In this document: positions 28,877 to 40,904 of the stretch, one piece after another
How the letters are laid out: each line of letters begins with the position of its first letter
Numbering within the stretch: position 1 is the first letter of the stretch
Assembly: GCF_001640365.1 (NCBI RefSeq)
Contig: NZ_LWMI01000010.1
Coordinates: 248,001-312,000, forward strand
DNA: 64,000 nt
Direction: 5' to 3'
Source of the DNA: Candidatus Arsenophonus triatominarum
GTDB lineage: Bacteria; Pseudomonadota; Gammaproteobacteria; Enterobacterales; Enterobacteriaceae
The notes under the pieces: model-generated
Told to the model about the DNA's origin: nothing
Seen by the model: the letters and a program-made list of their open reading frames with translations, nothing else
The model's database searches: none
Program-made: the position numbers and the translations under genes

Positions 28877-29896
28877 ATGGCTAAAATGACCATGCAACTC
28901 TCTACAGATAATATTCTTGGCACTGCTGATAATTTCTTAGAAATACTGGAGCAAACTTCTGCACTTGCCAAACTGAGTAAACCGGTTTTAGTCACAGGTG
29001 AGCGAGGAACAGGCAAGGAGCTGATTGCTAGCCGTCTTCATTACCTTTCACCACGTTGGCAAGAACCATTTATTTCCCTTAATTGCAGTGCACTGAATGA
29101 AAATTTATTAGATTCCGAATTATTTGGCCATGAAGCAGGCGCATTTACTGGTGCACAAAAAAGACATTTAGGCCGATTTGAACGGGCAGATCGAGGCACA
29201 CTTTTCCTTGACGAACTGGCAACCGCCACCATGATTGTACAAGAAAAATTATTGCGGGTGATCGAATATGGCCAACTAGAGCGTGTCGGTAGTAGTCAAA
29301 GCCTTAAAGTCGATGTTAGGCTTATTTGCGCAACCAACGCTAATCTACCCCAATTAGCTTGCAAAGGCTTGTTTCGAGCAGATCTACTTGACCGTCTGGC
29401 CTTTGATGTCATCCACATTCCGCCCTTACGTGAGCGATTAGCTGATATTATATTACTAGCTGAACATTTCGCAATTAATATGTGCCGCGAGCTCAATCTC
29501 TCTTTTTTCCCTGGATTTACTGTTAAAGCACAAAAAAATCTGTTAGCTTATCCCTGGCCAGGTAATGTGCGTGAATTAAAGAATGTCATTGAACGTTCCG
29601 TCTATCGTTATGGCGATAGAGCTGAACCATTAGATTTGATTGTCTTCAATCCCTTTGCTAATGAGTCAATGATGTCGGTGGTAAAAAAAGAAAATGATGA
29701 GCTACCTCAACTTCCCATTGATTTGAAACAATGGCAGCATGCGGCAGAAAAAAATTTGCTCGAACAGGCATTACAAATAAGCCAGTTTAATCAGCGCTTG
29801 GCCGCTTCACAATTAAAATTAACTTATCATCAATTAAGGGGACTACTGAAAAAACATAACTTGTCAGAGAATCAAAATTCAAATAAGAATCAGTAA
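28877..29896 (+). CDS. pspF: Psp operon transcriptional activator PspF
   Basis: Sigma-54 enhancer-binding AAA+ activator lacking an N-terminal sensor domain; it is regulated by direct PspA binding. Walker A GERGTGKE, the sigma-54 loop EAGAFTGAQKRH, Walker B GTLFLDELATA and an arginine-finger region (FRADLLDRLAFDV) are present. The C-terminus carries a Fis-type helix-turn-helix (NQRLAASQLKLTYHQLRGLL). The length of 339 residues is slightly above E. coli (325) because of an N-terminal MAKMTMQ and a longer tail. It is transcribed divergently from pspA. Confidence 0.95.
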   Translation: MAKMTMQLSTDNILGTADNFLEILEQTSALAKLSKPVLVTGERGTGKELIASRLHYLSPRWQEPFISLNCSALNENLLDSELFGHEAGAFTGAQKRHLGRFERADRGTLFLDELATATMIVQEKLLRVIEYGQLERVGSSQSLKVDVRLICATNANLPQLACKGLFRADLLDRLAFDVIHIPPLRERLADIILLAEHFAINMCRELNLSFFPGFTVKAQKNLLAYPWPGNVRELKNVIERSVYRYGDRAEPLDLIVFNPFANESMMSVVKKENDELPQLPIDLKQWQHAAEKNLLEQALQISQFNQRLAASQLKLTYHQLRGLLKKHNLSENQNSNKNQ

Positions 29897-29915
29897 TCGA
29901 GAAAGCGGCCACCCG

Positions 29916-29989
29916 ATGCTTGCAAGAAAATTAAACCACTGGCAGCAATCTAAGCAATATCTTGTCGGCAATAAATTAAAGTCACTATA
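29916..29989 (+). pseudogene. Truncated unidentified ORF after pspF
   Basis: ATG 29916 opens MLARKLNHWQQSKQYLVGNK and the next five codons before IS630 copy 4 cuts in. It does not resemble SapA, which follows pspF in several relatives. Too little remains to identify. Confidence 0.3.
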
Positions 29990-30871
29990 TAGCTAGGCGA
30001 CTTAATTTTGATTACAGCATATGTATTAAAAACAGGTCATCGATAGTGCATCCTGTTTCCATCTTTTTACGTTTAGCTTGAGACCATTTATGTTCTATAG
30101 GATTTAAATCTGGTGAATACACAGGCAAATATTCTATCTGGTGTCCTGCGTTTATAATTGCCTGTTCAATATTCTTACCTTTGTGAAAGCTAGCGTTGTC
30201 CATAAAAATAACAGAATTTTCAGGAAGTTCTGGGAGCAATATTTTTGTGATCCAAACATAGAAAAACATCACGATTAATATTGCAATCAAATAATCCGAT
30301 AGCAAAAAGGGTTGTTCCCAATAAAGCGCCAATAACATTTGTTCTTCCCTTAGCACCCCAGTTTTTCAGGCCAAAACAACGGTGACCTTTTGGGGAATAG
30401 CCGTGAGTTCGTGGAGTGTCATGTGAAAAACCACTTTCATCAATAAAAACAACAGATTTATCTTTTTTTTCATACTGTTGTCTTTTTTGCTGATGTGCCA
30501 GCCTGTCGCTTTCGTTGGTTTTTGGATGGAATAGAGTTTTTTTTATAGGTTAATCCCAGCTTTTTAAGGGATTGCCAAATAGTCTTTTTACAAACACCGA
30601 ATCGCTCTGCCCGTTCCTTTTGGTAAGCATCTGGATACTGTTCCACATCTTTTGCTAAAGCATTTTTATCGAGCTTCCTCTTACGTGGCGTTGAATTTTT
30701 TGGCTCTGGTCGTTTAAGCCAACGTACTAAAGACGCTTTTCCAATACGGAATTGTTTCGCAGTTTCTCGAATTGTTAAACCTTCGGCTTTCCTTACAGAT
30801 ATTACTTTACGTCGAAAATCAATTGTATAACTCATAACACACCTTGTAATCAAAATTAAGTCGCCTAGCTA
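29990..30871 (-). mobile_element. IS630-family element, copy 4 (A8, extra base)
   Basis: 882 bp. It has the A8 run and one additional G (AACATAGAAAAACATC against AACATAAAAAACATC), which fuses the alternative frame to the DDE frame to give a 114-codon ORF (30356-30012). The right flank is the interior of an IS982 element, the left is post-pspF sequence. Confidence 0.92.
30012..30853 (-). pseudogene. IS630 transposase with a second frameshift
   Basis: In addition to the A8 lesion, the inserted G at about 30261 breaks the DDE half, so slippage at A8 alone would not restore this copy. It is the only copy with a clearly disabling extra mutation. Confidence 0.85.
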
Positions 30872-31432
30872 TATGATGGCAAGTTAGGAAATTCCTTCCT
30901 GAGATATAAACGGACATGATAGAGATAAAATACCTTGAATTGTCTGAATCGGAGTTGATGAAACAAAACAACCAGTGTCATCATTTCAGCCAATGAAAGC
31001 TGAGTAGACCGTCTACGATGCTTACTACCGTTATTCAGCAAAATTTCATGCATTTTTGGCTCGAAGTCTTTACAAAAATCATCCATCAGGCAATAAAAGT
31101 TCAGTAAGATTTTCCATCATTGTTTAACAATGTTCTACTCTTTAACCAGATTGTTAGAGTATTTTAACGAAATATGCGCATTCAACTATTTGAATAGCAA
31201 GACTTTCACTTTATCACGAGTTTCGCACCAATAAAAAACGCTCTATTTTTAAGTTTAATTCAGCATAATATATAAATAGACAAAATCTTATAAATTAAAA
31301 GCAACTTATTGTAATTTAAACAAATTTATACGTTTTAGTAACTTGCAAATTAACCATTGCTTTTAAGCCATTTCTGGAATTTTATATGCCTGTGCGAAAC
31401 TCGTGTTTATTTCTTATCCCGAACTCAGGTTA
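30872..31432 (-). mobile_element. IS982-family element, 5' transposase part
   Basis: Contains the transposase N-terminus (MDDFCKDFEPKMHEILLNNG on the minus strand from 31086) and the terminal CTTATCCCGAACTCAGGT ending at 31432, three bases before the ompX-like stop codon. The transposase 3' part is missing at the IS630 junction. MITE-1 is nested at 31215-31405. Confidence 0.85.
31215..31405 (-). repeat. MITE-1 inside IS982
   Basis: 191 bp with TTTAT duplications (31210-31214, 31406-31410). Inserted in the subterminal part of the IS982 element. Confidence 0.9.
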
Positions 31433-31434
31433 AC

Positions 31435-31974
31435 TTAGAATCGATAACCGACTCCAATCATCCATGTACCCGCTTTGAGTTCATCGAGCTTCGAATATTC
31501 ATAAGATGCATCAATAGCAATATTTTTAACTGGGTTAAATTGTAAACCTACCCCATAAGCCAATCGAGTTGCAGAGTCATTAGCAGAGTCACCCTCTGCT
31601 CCCACTTCAACTTTGCCATGCGCGAGACCAATTAAACCATAGGCACTAATATATTCGTTAAAACGATAAACCGGCCCCGCATTTAATGAGTAGTAATCAA
31701 CATCCACATCAGCAACTTTAATCTTATCATAATAGAAATTGTATCCTTGATGCGTATAGGCAAATGAACCAATGACTCCCCAATGATTATCAATTTCATA
31801 GCGATATTTAATATTAAATCCTTTTGGGTTGTTGTCACCAATTTTCTCACCTCCGACCTTCAAATGACTTTGAGCATAACCCAGTGAGAGAGTACTTTCG
31901 CCAACGGCATAGGAATTAGCAGACATAAACGCAAATACACTAGCGACTGTCGACGCAATTAATACTTTTTTCAT
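31435..31974 (-). CDS. OmpX/Ail-family outer membrane protein
   Basis: A 179-residue precursor with a clear signal peptide (MKKVLIASTVASVFAFMSAN SYA) and an eight-stranded beta-barrel pattern of alternating residues (ESTLSLGYAQSHLKV, FNIKYRYEIDNHWGVIGSFA, YSLNAGPVYRFNEYISAYGL, ASYEYSKLDELKAG) ending in the C-terminal YRF recognised by the Bam complex. Family members include OmpX and the adhesin/serum-resistance proteins Ail and PagC. In a symbiont it could contribute to host-cell contact or immune evasion. AGGAG precedes the start. An IS982 end touches its stop codon without damaging it. Confidence 0.88.
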   Translation of the reverse strand: MKKVLIASTVASVFAFMSANSYAVGESTLSLGYAQSHLKVGGEKIGDNNPKGFNIKYRYEIDNHWGVIGSFAYTHQGYNFYYDKIKVADVDVDYYSLNAGPVYRFNEYISAYGLIGLAHGKVEVGAEGDSANDSATRLAYGVGLQFNPVKNIAIDASYEYSKLDELKAGTWMIGVGYRF

Positions 31975-32198
31975 TTTCTACTCCTTTAATTAATAACAAT
32001 ATGTTTAACATTTAATCTAAAACACTTTTTATCTGTTACGGAATATATCACAATGTAATGGTCTAATAAAACTGTAGAGATTTATAGCTTACAATTAAGC
32101 AAAATCTTATAGGTACAATATGACTAAAACACGAGTTTCGCAAGCTCCGAAAAAGAAGTATAAAGTTCAAAACAAGAAAAAATTAGGATGTTTATATT

Positions 32199-33223
32199 TT
32201 GTCAGTTTATCCATGCATTAAAGATATCTATAAAACATTCTTACAAGTAAGCAGTGTAAGATACTCTGGTTTGGCGTTATCAGAAGTAAGATCATCGCCT
32301 TTATCTCATGACACTGTTAGCCGATGGCTAAAAAGTAGATGTTTTCGACCTAAAGACCTATGGCGATTAGTTCAACCTTCTATAGACAAAAAAAGCCCTT
32401 GCGTACTAATTGCCGATGATACATTGATTGCCAAAACACGTAGTAAAAAAATAGAGATGGTCCATTATCAATATTCAGGTAATGAACATGATGTTATTGC
32501 TGGCATAGGTTTAGTTAATTTACGTTGGCATAATCTAACAACTGTTGAATCAATTTCTACACGAGTTTCGCACCAATAAAAAAACGCTCTATTTTTAAGT
32601 TTAATTCAGCATAATATATAAATAGACAAAATCTTATAAATTAAAAGCAACTTATTGTAATTTAAACAAATTTATACGTTTTAGTAACTTGCAAATTGAC
32701 TATTGCTTTTAAGCCATTTCTGGAATTTTATATGCCTGTGCGAAACTCGTGTCCTATTGATTATCGTATTTATGATAAAGATTCTGATGGAAAAACAAAA
32801 AACACGCACTTTTCCGAAATGCTCGCTCTTGCTAAAAAAAGAGGAATCATACCAAAAGCAGTAGTGATGGATGCTTGGTATTCTAGCCTGGATAATCTGA
32901 AATCAATTCGCTCTCATGGTTGGGTCTGGGTAACCACGCTGAGGAAAAACAGGATTGTTAACCATAACAAACAACTGAACAAGTTAGACATCTCAGAAGA
33001 AGGAACTCCAATACACTTACGAGGCTACGGTTGGGTGACTGTTTTCAAATTTTGAGCCAAAAACGGCCGTATTGATTACAGAGTAACAAACAAAGACAAT
33101 CCCACCCGTCAATACGTCAAATCTATCATGGATGCCCGTTGGTCTGTTGACGTTTATCATCAGAAGTTAAACAAAATTGTGGTATTGAACGCTGCCAGGC
33201 TCGCATGTTTTATTAGCGTACCC
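32199..33223 (+). pseudogene. CACGAG-element transposase, interrupted
   Basis: IS4/IS701-like DDE transposase. IADDTLIAKTRSKKIEMVHY holds the first Asp and MDAWYSSLDNLKSIRSHG the second; the Glu region is present as WSVDVYH. It is broken by MITE-1, a stop in VTVFKF and a C-terminal deletion. Confidence 0.78.
32560..32751 (-). repeat. MITE-1 inside a CACGAG element
   Basis: 192 bp, duplication TCCTA on the right and TTCTA on the left (one mismatch). It sits inside the element whose ends it shares. Confidence 0.9.
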
Positions 33224-33817
33224 AAATTAGTTTTGTGCGAAACTCGTGACAATATGCAACCCGCCCTGCTAATAAATTCACTACAAAGTTAGCAGGAGAG
33301 CGGTGCCGCGTATGCGCTATCTGAAAAAGATTTTTTAACTCATCAAATACCGTTTCAATGACAGAACGATGATGCAAGATGACTTTGTCGAAACAAGTCT
33401 GTTCAACAGGCTTCATTTTCTTCTTGATATTCGTTATAAGGTTAATTCCCATTGTTTTCAGTTGCTGTTTCAGTGAAGCCGATAAATACCCTTTATCCGC
33501 ATACAAACAACCAGAAAAATCTTTTATCAGTTTAGGTAATGGTTTCCGATCATCTGTGTTTCCTGGTGTAAGTCGAAAACTGAGTATTTCCCTCAAATGA
33601 TTGATAATTACATGAAGTTTGAAACCAAAGAACCAACCTGTTGAGGTTTTTCCTCGTTCAGCTATCCCATCGAAGACTTTATGCCAGCGGATCCGTAAGT
33701 TATCACACACAGCTATCGGAGTAGAATCGGCAACCGACAGACCCGTGCACTTTCCCTTAATTGACTCAAACAGTGCCGTTAAAGCTAAGGCACTGCGCGG
33801 AAGTAACTCTGTAGTGG

Positions 33818-34641
<824 letters not shown>

Positions 34642-34655
34642 TCTTAGCTTTTCAA

Positions 34656-34955
34656 CTACCGAAAATTTTTCAGTGAGTCGGACATTAAGAGCGCAGTAGC
34701 CTTTTTTAAGATGTCATTCTCCATTTCCAGCCGGTGGATTTTTTTCTTCATTTCTCTGAACTCAATTTGTTCAGGTGTTAATGGCAGACCAGGCGATGTT
34801 TTCCCTTGACGTTCTAAACGAAGGGCTCTTACCCACCGGCTAATCGCTGAAAGACTGACGTTCATGCCTTTCGCGGCTTCCTGGTAGGTGTAATTTTGGT
34901 CAAGGACTAATTTGGCGGTTTCACATTTAAATTCAGCAGTAATTATTTTACTCAT
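34656..34955 (-). CDS. IS3-family OrfA (IS911-like)
   Basis: A 99-residue DNA-binding protein. It has an N-terminal helix-turn-helix ([20 protein letters not shown]) and a C-terminal leucine-zipper region ([20 protein letters not shown]...[16 protein letters not shown]) very like IS911 OrfA. In this group the active transposase is an OrfAB fusion made by -1 frameshifting; OrfB here is broken, so the element cannot move on its own. Confidence 0.9.
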   Translation of the reverse strand: MSKIITAEFKCETAKLVLDQNYTYQEAAKGMNVSLSAISRWVRALRLERQGKTSPGLPLTPEQIEFREMKKKIHRLEMENDILKKATALLMSDSLKNFR

Positions 34956-36238
34956 TTCGGCACCTATAAAAATTATGAGGTAAGCATATCACCTCAACTT
35001 AGGTGGCCAAATTTAGTATGCCACTACACTCTACGCAGCGTGAATATGATGGCAAGTTAGGAAATTCCTTCCTGAGATATAAACGGACATAATAGAGATA
35101 AAATACCTTGAATTGGCTGAATCGGAGTTGATGAAACAAAACAACCAGTCTCATCATTTCAGCCAATGAAAGCTGAGTAGACCGTCTACGACGCTTACTA
35201 CTGTTATTCAGCAAAATTTCATGCATTTTTGGTTCGAAGTCTTTACAAAAATCATCCATCAGGCAATAAAGTTCAGTAAGATTTTCCATCATTGTTTAAC
35301 AATGCTCTACTCTTTAACCAGATTGTTAGAGTATTTTAACGAAATATGCGCATTCAACTATTTGAATAGCAAGACTTTCACTTTATTTCTTATCCCGAAC
35401 TCAGGTTATAAATAGCTATTTATCTACACATAATCTATTTACTGTTTATCAAAAGTCAGATATTTATTTTGTAAATAATAGAAAAGCTAAATTTGGTATT
35501 GGTGCTATTTAATTATATTAATGCTTACTAAGGCAAATTATATAAAATAAATAATGGAGTTAACATGCGTTTAGATAGTTTTTCCAACACTAGCAATACT
35601 GAAGCACCGCGGACACAAACCACTTCGATGTTATCAAGCATTCAAAACAGCTTTAATAATTTTAAAGATTTAACAATTGGCGTAAAAAATAGTTCCAGCG
35701 AATTTGACTGGAAATCAAATGATTCATTCAGCTATTCATCTCAACCACAAAAATTTCCCGTTGAATTGCGTAGAGTGAGTTCATTTATCATCAGAAGGAA
35801 TGACGTTAACTGGCAAAAAATCGCCTGAGTCAGCACAATCAACTACAATGAAATCAGAAAGTGCTATTTTAAATGAAAAACCGCAGAAAACTGGCTTTAA
35901 TATGCTGTACGATGGTTTACTCAAACACGAGTTTCGCACGAACCTAATTTGGGTATACTAATAAACCCCTGATCTGCTCAGCAATAGCATTTTTGGTTAC
36001 ATGCCAATTTTGTTGATAAAGGGTTATTTTTTCAGATATACGGCGTTTATGTTGTTCAAACCAAGCAGAAATAGCGAGAAAAATATGACTTCTTTGCGCT
36101 CAGCTCGTGCGAAGCTTGACAGCGTTCAATACCACTATTTTGTTTAACTTCTCGATGATAAACTTCAACAGGCCAACGGGCATCCATGATAGATTTGACG
36201 TATTCACGGGTGGGATTGTCTTTGTTTGTTACTAAGTA

Positions 36239-36482
36239 ACCTGAGTTCGGGATAAGCGATAGTTGCGAGAAAATAAAAATAGCCGATTTATCAAAAAATA
36301 TTTTAAAATCAAGCAGATAAAAAAAGCAGGAAAATTCTTAGTGATAGCAGGTTAAAAAAGAAGCTATTTTTCTCTACTAAAATCATGAAAAAAACCAAAA
36401 TTAATACTGTTTTATGTAATTATTTTAAGTTAACTATTTGAATATGTGATAAAAAATTAGGTTCCTTATCCCGAACTCAGGT
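36239..36482 (-). repeat. MITE-2 inside a CACGAG element
   Basis: About 244 bp, the inverted counterpart of the copy in trpE, flanked by TAAGTA (36233-36238, 36483-36488). Confidence 0.87.
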
Positions 36483-37757
36483 TAAGTAATCAATACGGCC
36501 GTTTTTGGCTGTAAATTTGAAAACAGTCACCCAACCGTAGCCTCGTAAGTGTATTGGAGTTCCTTCTTCTGAGATGTCTAACTTGTTCAATTGTATATTA
36601 CGGTTAACAATCCGATTTTTTCTCAGCGTAGTTACCCAGACCCAACCATGAGATCGAATTGATTTCAGATTATCCAGGCTAGAATACCAAGCATCCATCG
36701 CTACCGCTTCAGGCTTGATCCCTCTTTTTTTAGCAAGTGCGAGCATTTCGGAAAAATGCGTATTTTTTGTTTTTCCATCGGAATTTTTATCATTCACGAG
36801 TTTCGCGCAAAACTAATTTGGGTACGCTAATAAAACACGGATGTGCTCAGTAATAGCATTTTTGATTACGTCCCAATTTTGTTGATAAAGGATTATTTTT
36901 TCAGATATACGACGTTTATGTTATTCAAACCACGCAGAAATAGCGAGAAAAATATGATTTCTTTGCGCTCGGCTCGTGCGAGCCTGACAGCGTTCAATAC
37001 CACAATTTTGTTTAACTTCTCGATGATAAACTTCAACAGACCAACGGGCATCCATGATAGATTTGACGTATTGACGGGTGGGATTGTCTTTGTTTGTTAC
37101 TCTGTAATCAATACGGCTGTTTTTGGTTGTAAATTTGAAAACAGTCACCCAACCGTAGCCTCGTAAGTGTATTAAGGTTCCTTCTTCTGAGAAGTCTAAC
37201 TTGTTCAGTTGTTTGTTATGGTTAACAATCCTGTTTTTTCCTCAGCGTGGTTACCCAGACCCAACCATGAACCATGAGAGCGAATTGATTTTAGATTATC
37301 CAGGCTAGAATACCAGGCATCCATCGCTACCGCTTCTGGTATGATCCCTCTTTTTTTAGCAAGAGCGAGCATTTCGGAAAAGTGCGTGTTTTTTGTTTTT
37401 CCATCAGAATCTTTATCATAAATACGATAATCAATAGGAATTGAGTCAACAGTTGTTAGATTATGCCAACGTAAATTAACTAAACCTATGCCAGCAATAA
37501 CATCATGTTCATTACCTGAATATTGATAATGGACCATCTCTATTTTTTTACTACGTGTTTTGGCAATCAATGTATCATCGGCAATTAGTACGCAAGGGCT
37601 TTTTTTGTCTATAGAAGGTTGAACTAACTGCCATAGGTCTTTAGGTCGAAAACATCTACTTTTTAGCCATCGGCTAACAGTGTCATGAGATAAAGGTGAT
37701 GGGCTTACTTCTGATAACGCCAAACCAGAGTATCTTACACTGCTTACTTGTAAGAAT

Positions 37758-37946
37758 AAGCCTGTTGCTCAATAGCAAAATTAATTATGACTTACAAAAA
37801 AACCAGCCGCTGATGATAAAATAATCAATTTTTGCATTAAAAACAACCTATGTAAGATTAAAAAATAAACTATTTTTGTATTTTTTAGATGTATCTAACT
37901 TGTTTTTATTTTAAGCAACTTTATTTCACTATTGAGCAACATGCTT
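37758..37946 (+). repeat. MITE-3 inside a CACGAG element
   Basis: 189 bp with AAT duplications (37755-37757, 37947-37949); almost identical to the 13094 copy. Confidence 0.9.
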
Positions 37947-38474
37947 AATGTTTTATAGATATCTTTAATGCATGGATAACCGGACAAAATATAAACACCC
38001 TAATTTTTTCTTGTTTTGAACTTTATACTTCTTTTTTGGAGATTGCGAAACTCGTGTCAAATTGAGTAATCCCAGTTTTTGGCAGAAAAAATGTCCTCAG
38101 CCAGCGATAATGATAATGTCGAGCAGAACAAAATAGAAGCAGGTCAAGTTGCTGAAGAGCGTATAGCAGTAGAACAAGCAATGCATGCTAATATATATTA
38201 GTCTTAACTTAATCTGACAATTCTGATTTAAAAAAGAGCGTTACCGGTTTTAATTAACATCATTAGATAATTAAATAAAAGGTAATTCTATGTATCAAAC
38301 AAATAATCCTATCATCAAACATAAAGTCGGGTTACTTAACCTCGCTGAAGAGCTTAATAACGTCTCAAAAGCCTGTAAGATTAGGGGGTATCCCGAGATA
38401 CGTTTTATCGCTACCAGGAACTTGTTAACGATGGTGGGATAGACGCTTTAATTAATCAAAATCGACGGGTGCTA

Positions 38475-39354
38475 TAGCTAGGCGACTTAATTTTGATTAC
38501 AAGGTGTGTTATGAGTTATACAATTGATTTTCGACGTAAAGTAATATCTGTAAGGAAAGCCGAAGGTTTAACAATTCGAGAAACTGCGAAACAATTCCGT
38601 ATTGGAAAAGCGTCTTTAGTACGTTGGCTTAAACGACCAGAGCCAAAAAATTCAACGCCACGTAAGAGGAAGCTCGATAAAAATGCTTTAGCAAAAGATG
38701 TGGAACAGTATCCAGATGCTTACCAAAAGGAACGGGCAGAGCGATTCGGTGTTTGTAAAAAGACTATTTGGCAATCCCTTAAAAAGCTGGGATTAACCTA
38801 TAAAAAAACTCTATTCCATCCAAAAACCAACGAAAGCGACAGGCTGGCACATCAGCAAAAAAGACAACAGTATGAAAAAAAAGATAAATCTGTTGTTTTT
38901 ATTGATGAAAGTGGTTTTTCACATGACACTCCACGAACTCACGGCTATTCCCCAAAAGGTCACCGTTGTTTTGGCCTGAAAAACTGGGGTGCTAAGGGAA
39001 GAACAAATGTTATTGGCGCTTTATTGGGAACAACCCTTTTTGCTATCGGATTATTTGATTGCAATATTAATCGTGATGTTTTTTATGTTTGGATCACAAA
39101 AATATTGCTCCCAGAACTTCCTGAAAATTCTGTTATTTTTATGGACAACGCTAGCTTTCACAAAGGTAAGAATATTGAACAGGCAATTATAAACGCAGGA
39201 CACCAGATAGAATATTTGCCTGTGTATTCACCAGATTTAAATCCTATAGAACATAAATGGTCTCAAGCTAAACGTAAAAAGATGGAAACAGGATGCACTA
39301 TCGATGACCTGTTTTTAATACATATGCTGTAATCAAAATTAAGTCGCCTAGCTA
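38475..39354 (+). mobile_element. IS630-family element, copy 5 (A7, intact)
   Basis: 880 bp, one base shorter than the others because the A run is seven. TA duplication at 38473-38474 and 39355-39356. Confidence 0.94.
38493..39332 (+). CDS. IS630-family transposase, full-length
   Basis: A 279-residue protein, the only unbroken reading of this transposase in the window. The N-terminal helix-turn-helix domain (SYTIDFRRKVISVRKAEGLT IRETAKQFRIGKASLVRWL) is followed by a second winged-helix region (RFGVCKKTIWQSLKKLGLTYKK). The DDE_3 catalytic domain has VVFIDESGFSHDTPR (Asp), VIFMDNASFHKGKNIEQ (Asp) and [17 protein letters not shown] (Glu). The start could be GTG/ATG slightly downstream (MSYTIDFRRK at 38511), which has AAGGTGTG nearby. 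It may supply transposase for all the shifted copies. Confidence 0.93.
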   Translation: MITRCVMSYTIDFRRKVISVRKAEGLTIRETAKQFRIGKASLVRWLKRPEPKNSTPRKRKLDKNALAKDVEQYPDAYQKERAERFGVCKKTIWQSLKKLGLTYKKTLFHPKTNESDRLAHQQKRQQYEKKDKSVVFIDESGFSHDTPRTHGYSPKGHRCFGLKNWGAKGRTNVIGALLGTTLFAIGLFDCNINRDVFYVWITKILLPELPENSVIFMDNASFHKGKNIEQAIINAGHQIEYLPVYSPDLNPIEHKWSQAKRKKMETGCTIDDLFLIHML

Positions 39355-40023
39355 TAACGTAAAAAATAGAGTAGATGAACAGATTGAAAGCGCTGTAGTT
39401 GAGTATGCGATTGAATACCCTGCACACGGTCAACACCGCAGTAGTAATGAACTAAGAAAAAAAGGCATTTTTGTTTCGGGGAGTGGCGTTCGCTCTATTT
39501 GGCTGCGCCATAATCTCGAAAATTTTACAAAACGCCTAAAAGCGCTTGAAGATAAAATCGCAACAGAAGGAATTATCCTGTCAGAATCACAAATCAGTGC
39601 TCTAGAAAAGAAAGCGCAAGATGATGAAGCCTGTGGTGAGATTGAAACAGCGCATCCAGGTTATCTGGGTTCACAAGATACTTTTTATGTCGGTCATTTA
39701 AAAGGCGTTGGTCGTGTTTATCAACAAACTTACATTGATACTTACAGTAAAGTCGTTCATTGTAAGCTTTACACAACAAAAAGCGCGATAACGGCGGCAG
39801 ATTTATTAAATGACAAGGTTCTCCCTTTTTATTCCCAGCATGGGTTACCGGTGTTACGTATACTGACGGACAGAGGCAGTGAGTATTGTGGTAAAGTTGA
39901 ACATCACGATTATCAACTTTATCTCGCTATCAATGATATTGATCATACAAAAACTAAAGCTCGTTCACCTCAAACTAATGGGATTTGTGAACGCTTTCAT
40001 AAAACTGTATTACAAGAGTTCTA

Positions 40024-40904
40024 TAGCTAGGCGACTTAATTTTGATTACAGCATATGTATTAAAAACAGGTCATCGATAGTGCATCCTGTTTCCATCTTT
40101 TTACGTTTAGCTTGAGACCATTTATGTTCTATAGGATTTAAATCTGGTGAATACACAGGCAAATATTCTATCTGGTGTCCTGCGTTTATAATTGCCTGTT
40201 CAATATTCTTACCTTTGTGAAAGCTAGCGTTGTCCATAAAAATAACAGAATTTTCAGGAAGTTCTGGGAGCAATATTTTTGTGATCCAAACATAAAAAAC
40301 ATCACGGTTAATATTGCAATCAAATAATCCGATAGCAAAAAGGGTTGTTCCCAATAAAGCGCCAATAACATTTGTTCTTCCCTTAGCACCCCAGTTTTTC
40401 AGGCCAAAACAACGGTGACCTTTTGGGGAATAGCCGTGAGTTCGTGGAGTGTCATGTGAAAAACCACTTTCATCAATAAAAACAACAGATTTATCTTTTT
40501 TTTCATACTGTTGTCTTTTTTGCTGATGTGCCAGCCTGTCGCTTTCGTTGGTTTTTGGATGGAATAGAGTTTTTTTTATAGGTTAATCCCAGCTTTTTAA
40601 GGGATTGCCAAATAGTCTTTTTACAAACACCGAATCGCTCTGCCCGTTCCTTTTGGTAAGCATCTGGATACTGTTCCACATCTTTTGCTAAAGCATTTTT
40701 ATCGAGCTTCCTCTTACGTGGCGTTGAATTTTTTGGCTCTGGTCGTTTAAGCCAACGTACTAAAGACGCTTTTCCAATACGGAATTGTTTCGCAGTTTCT
40801 CGAATTGTTAAACCTTCGGCTTTCCTTACAGATATTACTTTACGTCGAAAATCAATTGTATAACTCATAACACACCTTGTAATCAAAATTAAGTCGCCTA
40901 GCTA
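40024..40904 (-). mobile_element. IS630-family element, copy 6 (A8, G variant)
   Basis: 881 bp with TA duplication (40022-40023, 40905-40906), inserted in the IS481 transposase at the codons for FYQ. Confidence 0.93.
40046..40886 (-). pseudogene. IS630 transposase, frame split at A8
   Basis: Frames 40886 to 40503 and the DDE half ending at 40046; belongs to the G-variant sub-lineage with copies 2 and 8. Confidence 0.82.

Larger units (their letters stand above)
32130..33248 (+). mobile_element. CACGAG element with nested MITE-1 and an internal deletion
   Basis: Both termini are present: CACGAGTTTCGCAAGCTCCG at 32130 and TGTGCGAAACTCGTG ending at 33248. The transposase frame opens around TTG 32199 (YPCIKDIYKTFLQVSSVRYS) through SRWLKSRCFRPKDLW and the first Asp region, is cut by MITE-1, resumes with PIDYRIYDKDSDGKTK, hits TGA at 33053 and has lost most of the C-terminal region at about 33207. 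This copy best shows the element's true left end. Confidence 0.85.
35926..38056 (-). mobile_element. Tandem CACGAG elements inserted in the RhoGAP-like gene
   Basis: Two same-orientation copies share one flanking TCAAA duplication (35921-35925, 38057-38061). The first (35926-36794) has the transposase C-terminal half with MITE-2 inside. The second (36795-38056) starts with its own CACGAGTTTCGCGC terminus, carries the transposase nearly complete but with an extra base after VWVTTL and several shifts, and contains MITE-3. A single insertion followed by same-strand insertion or unequal recombination would explain it. Confidence 0.8.
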
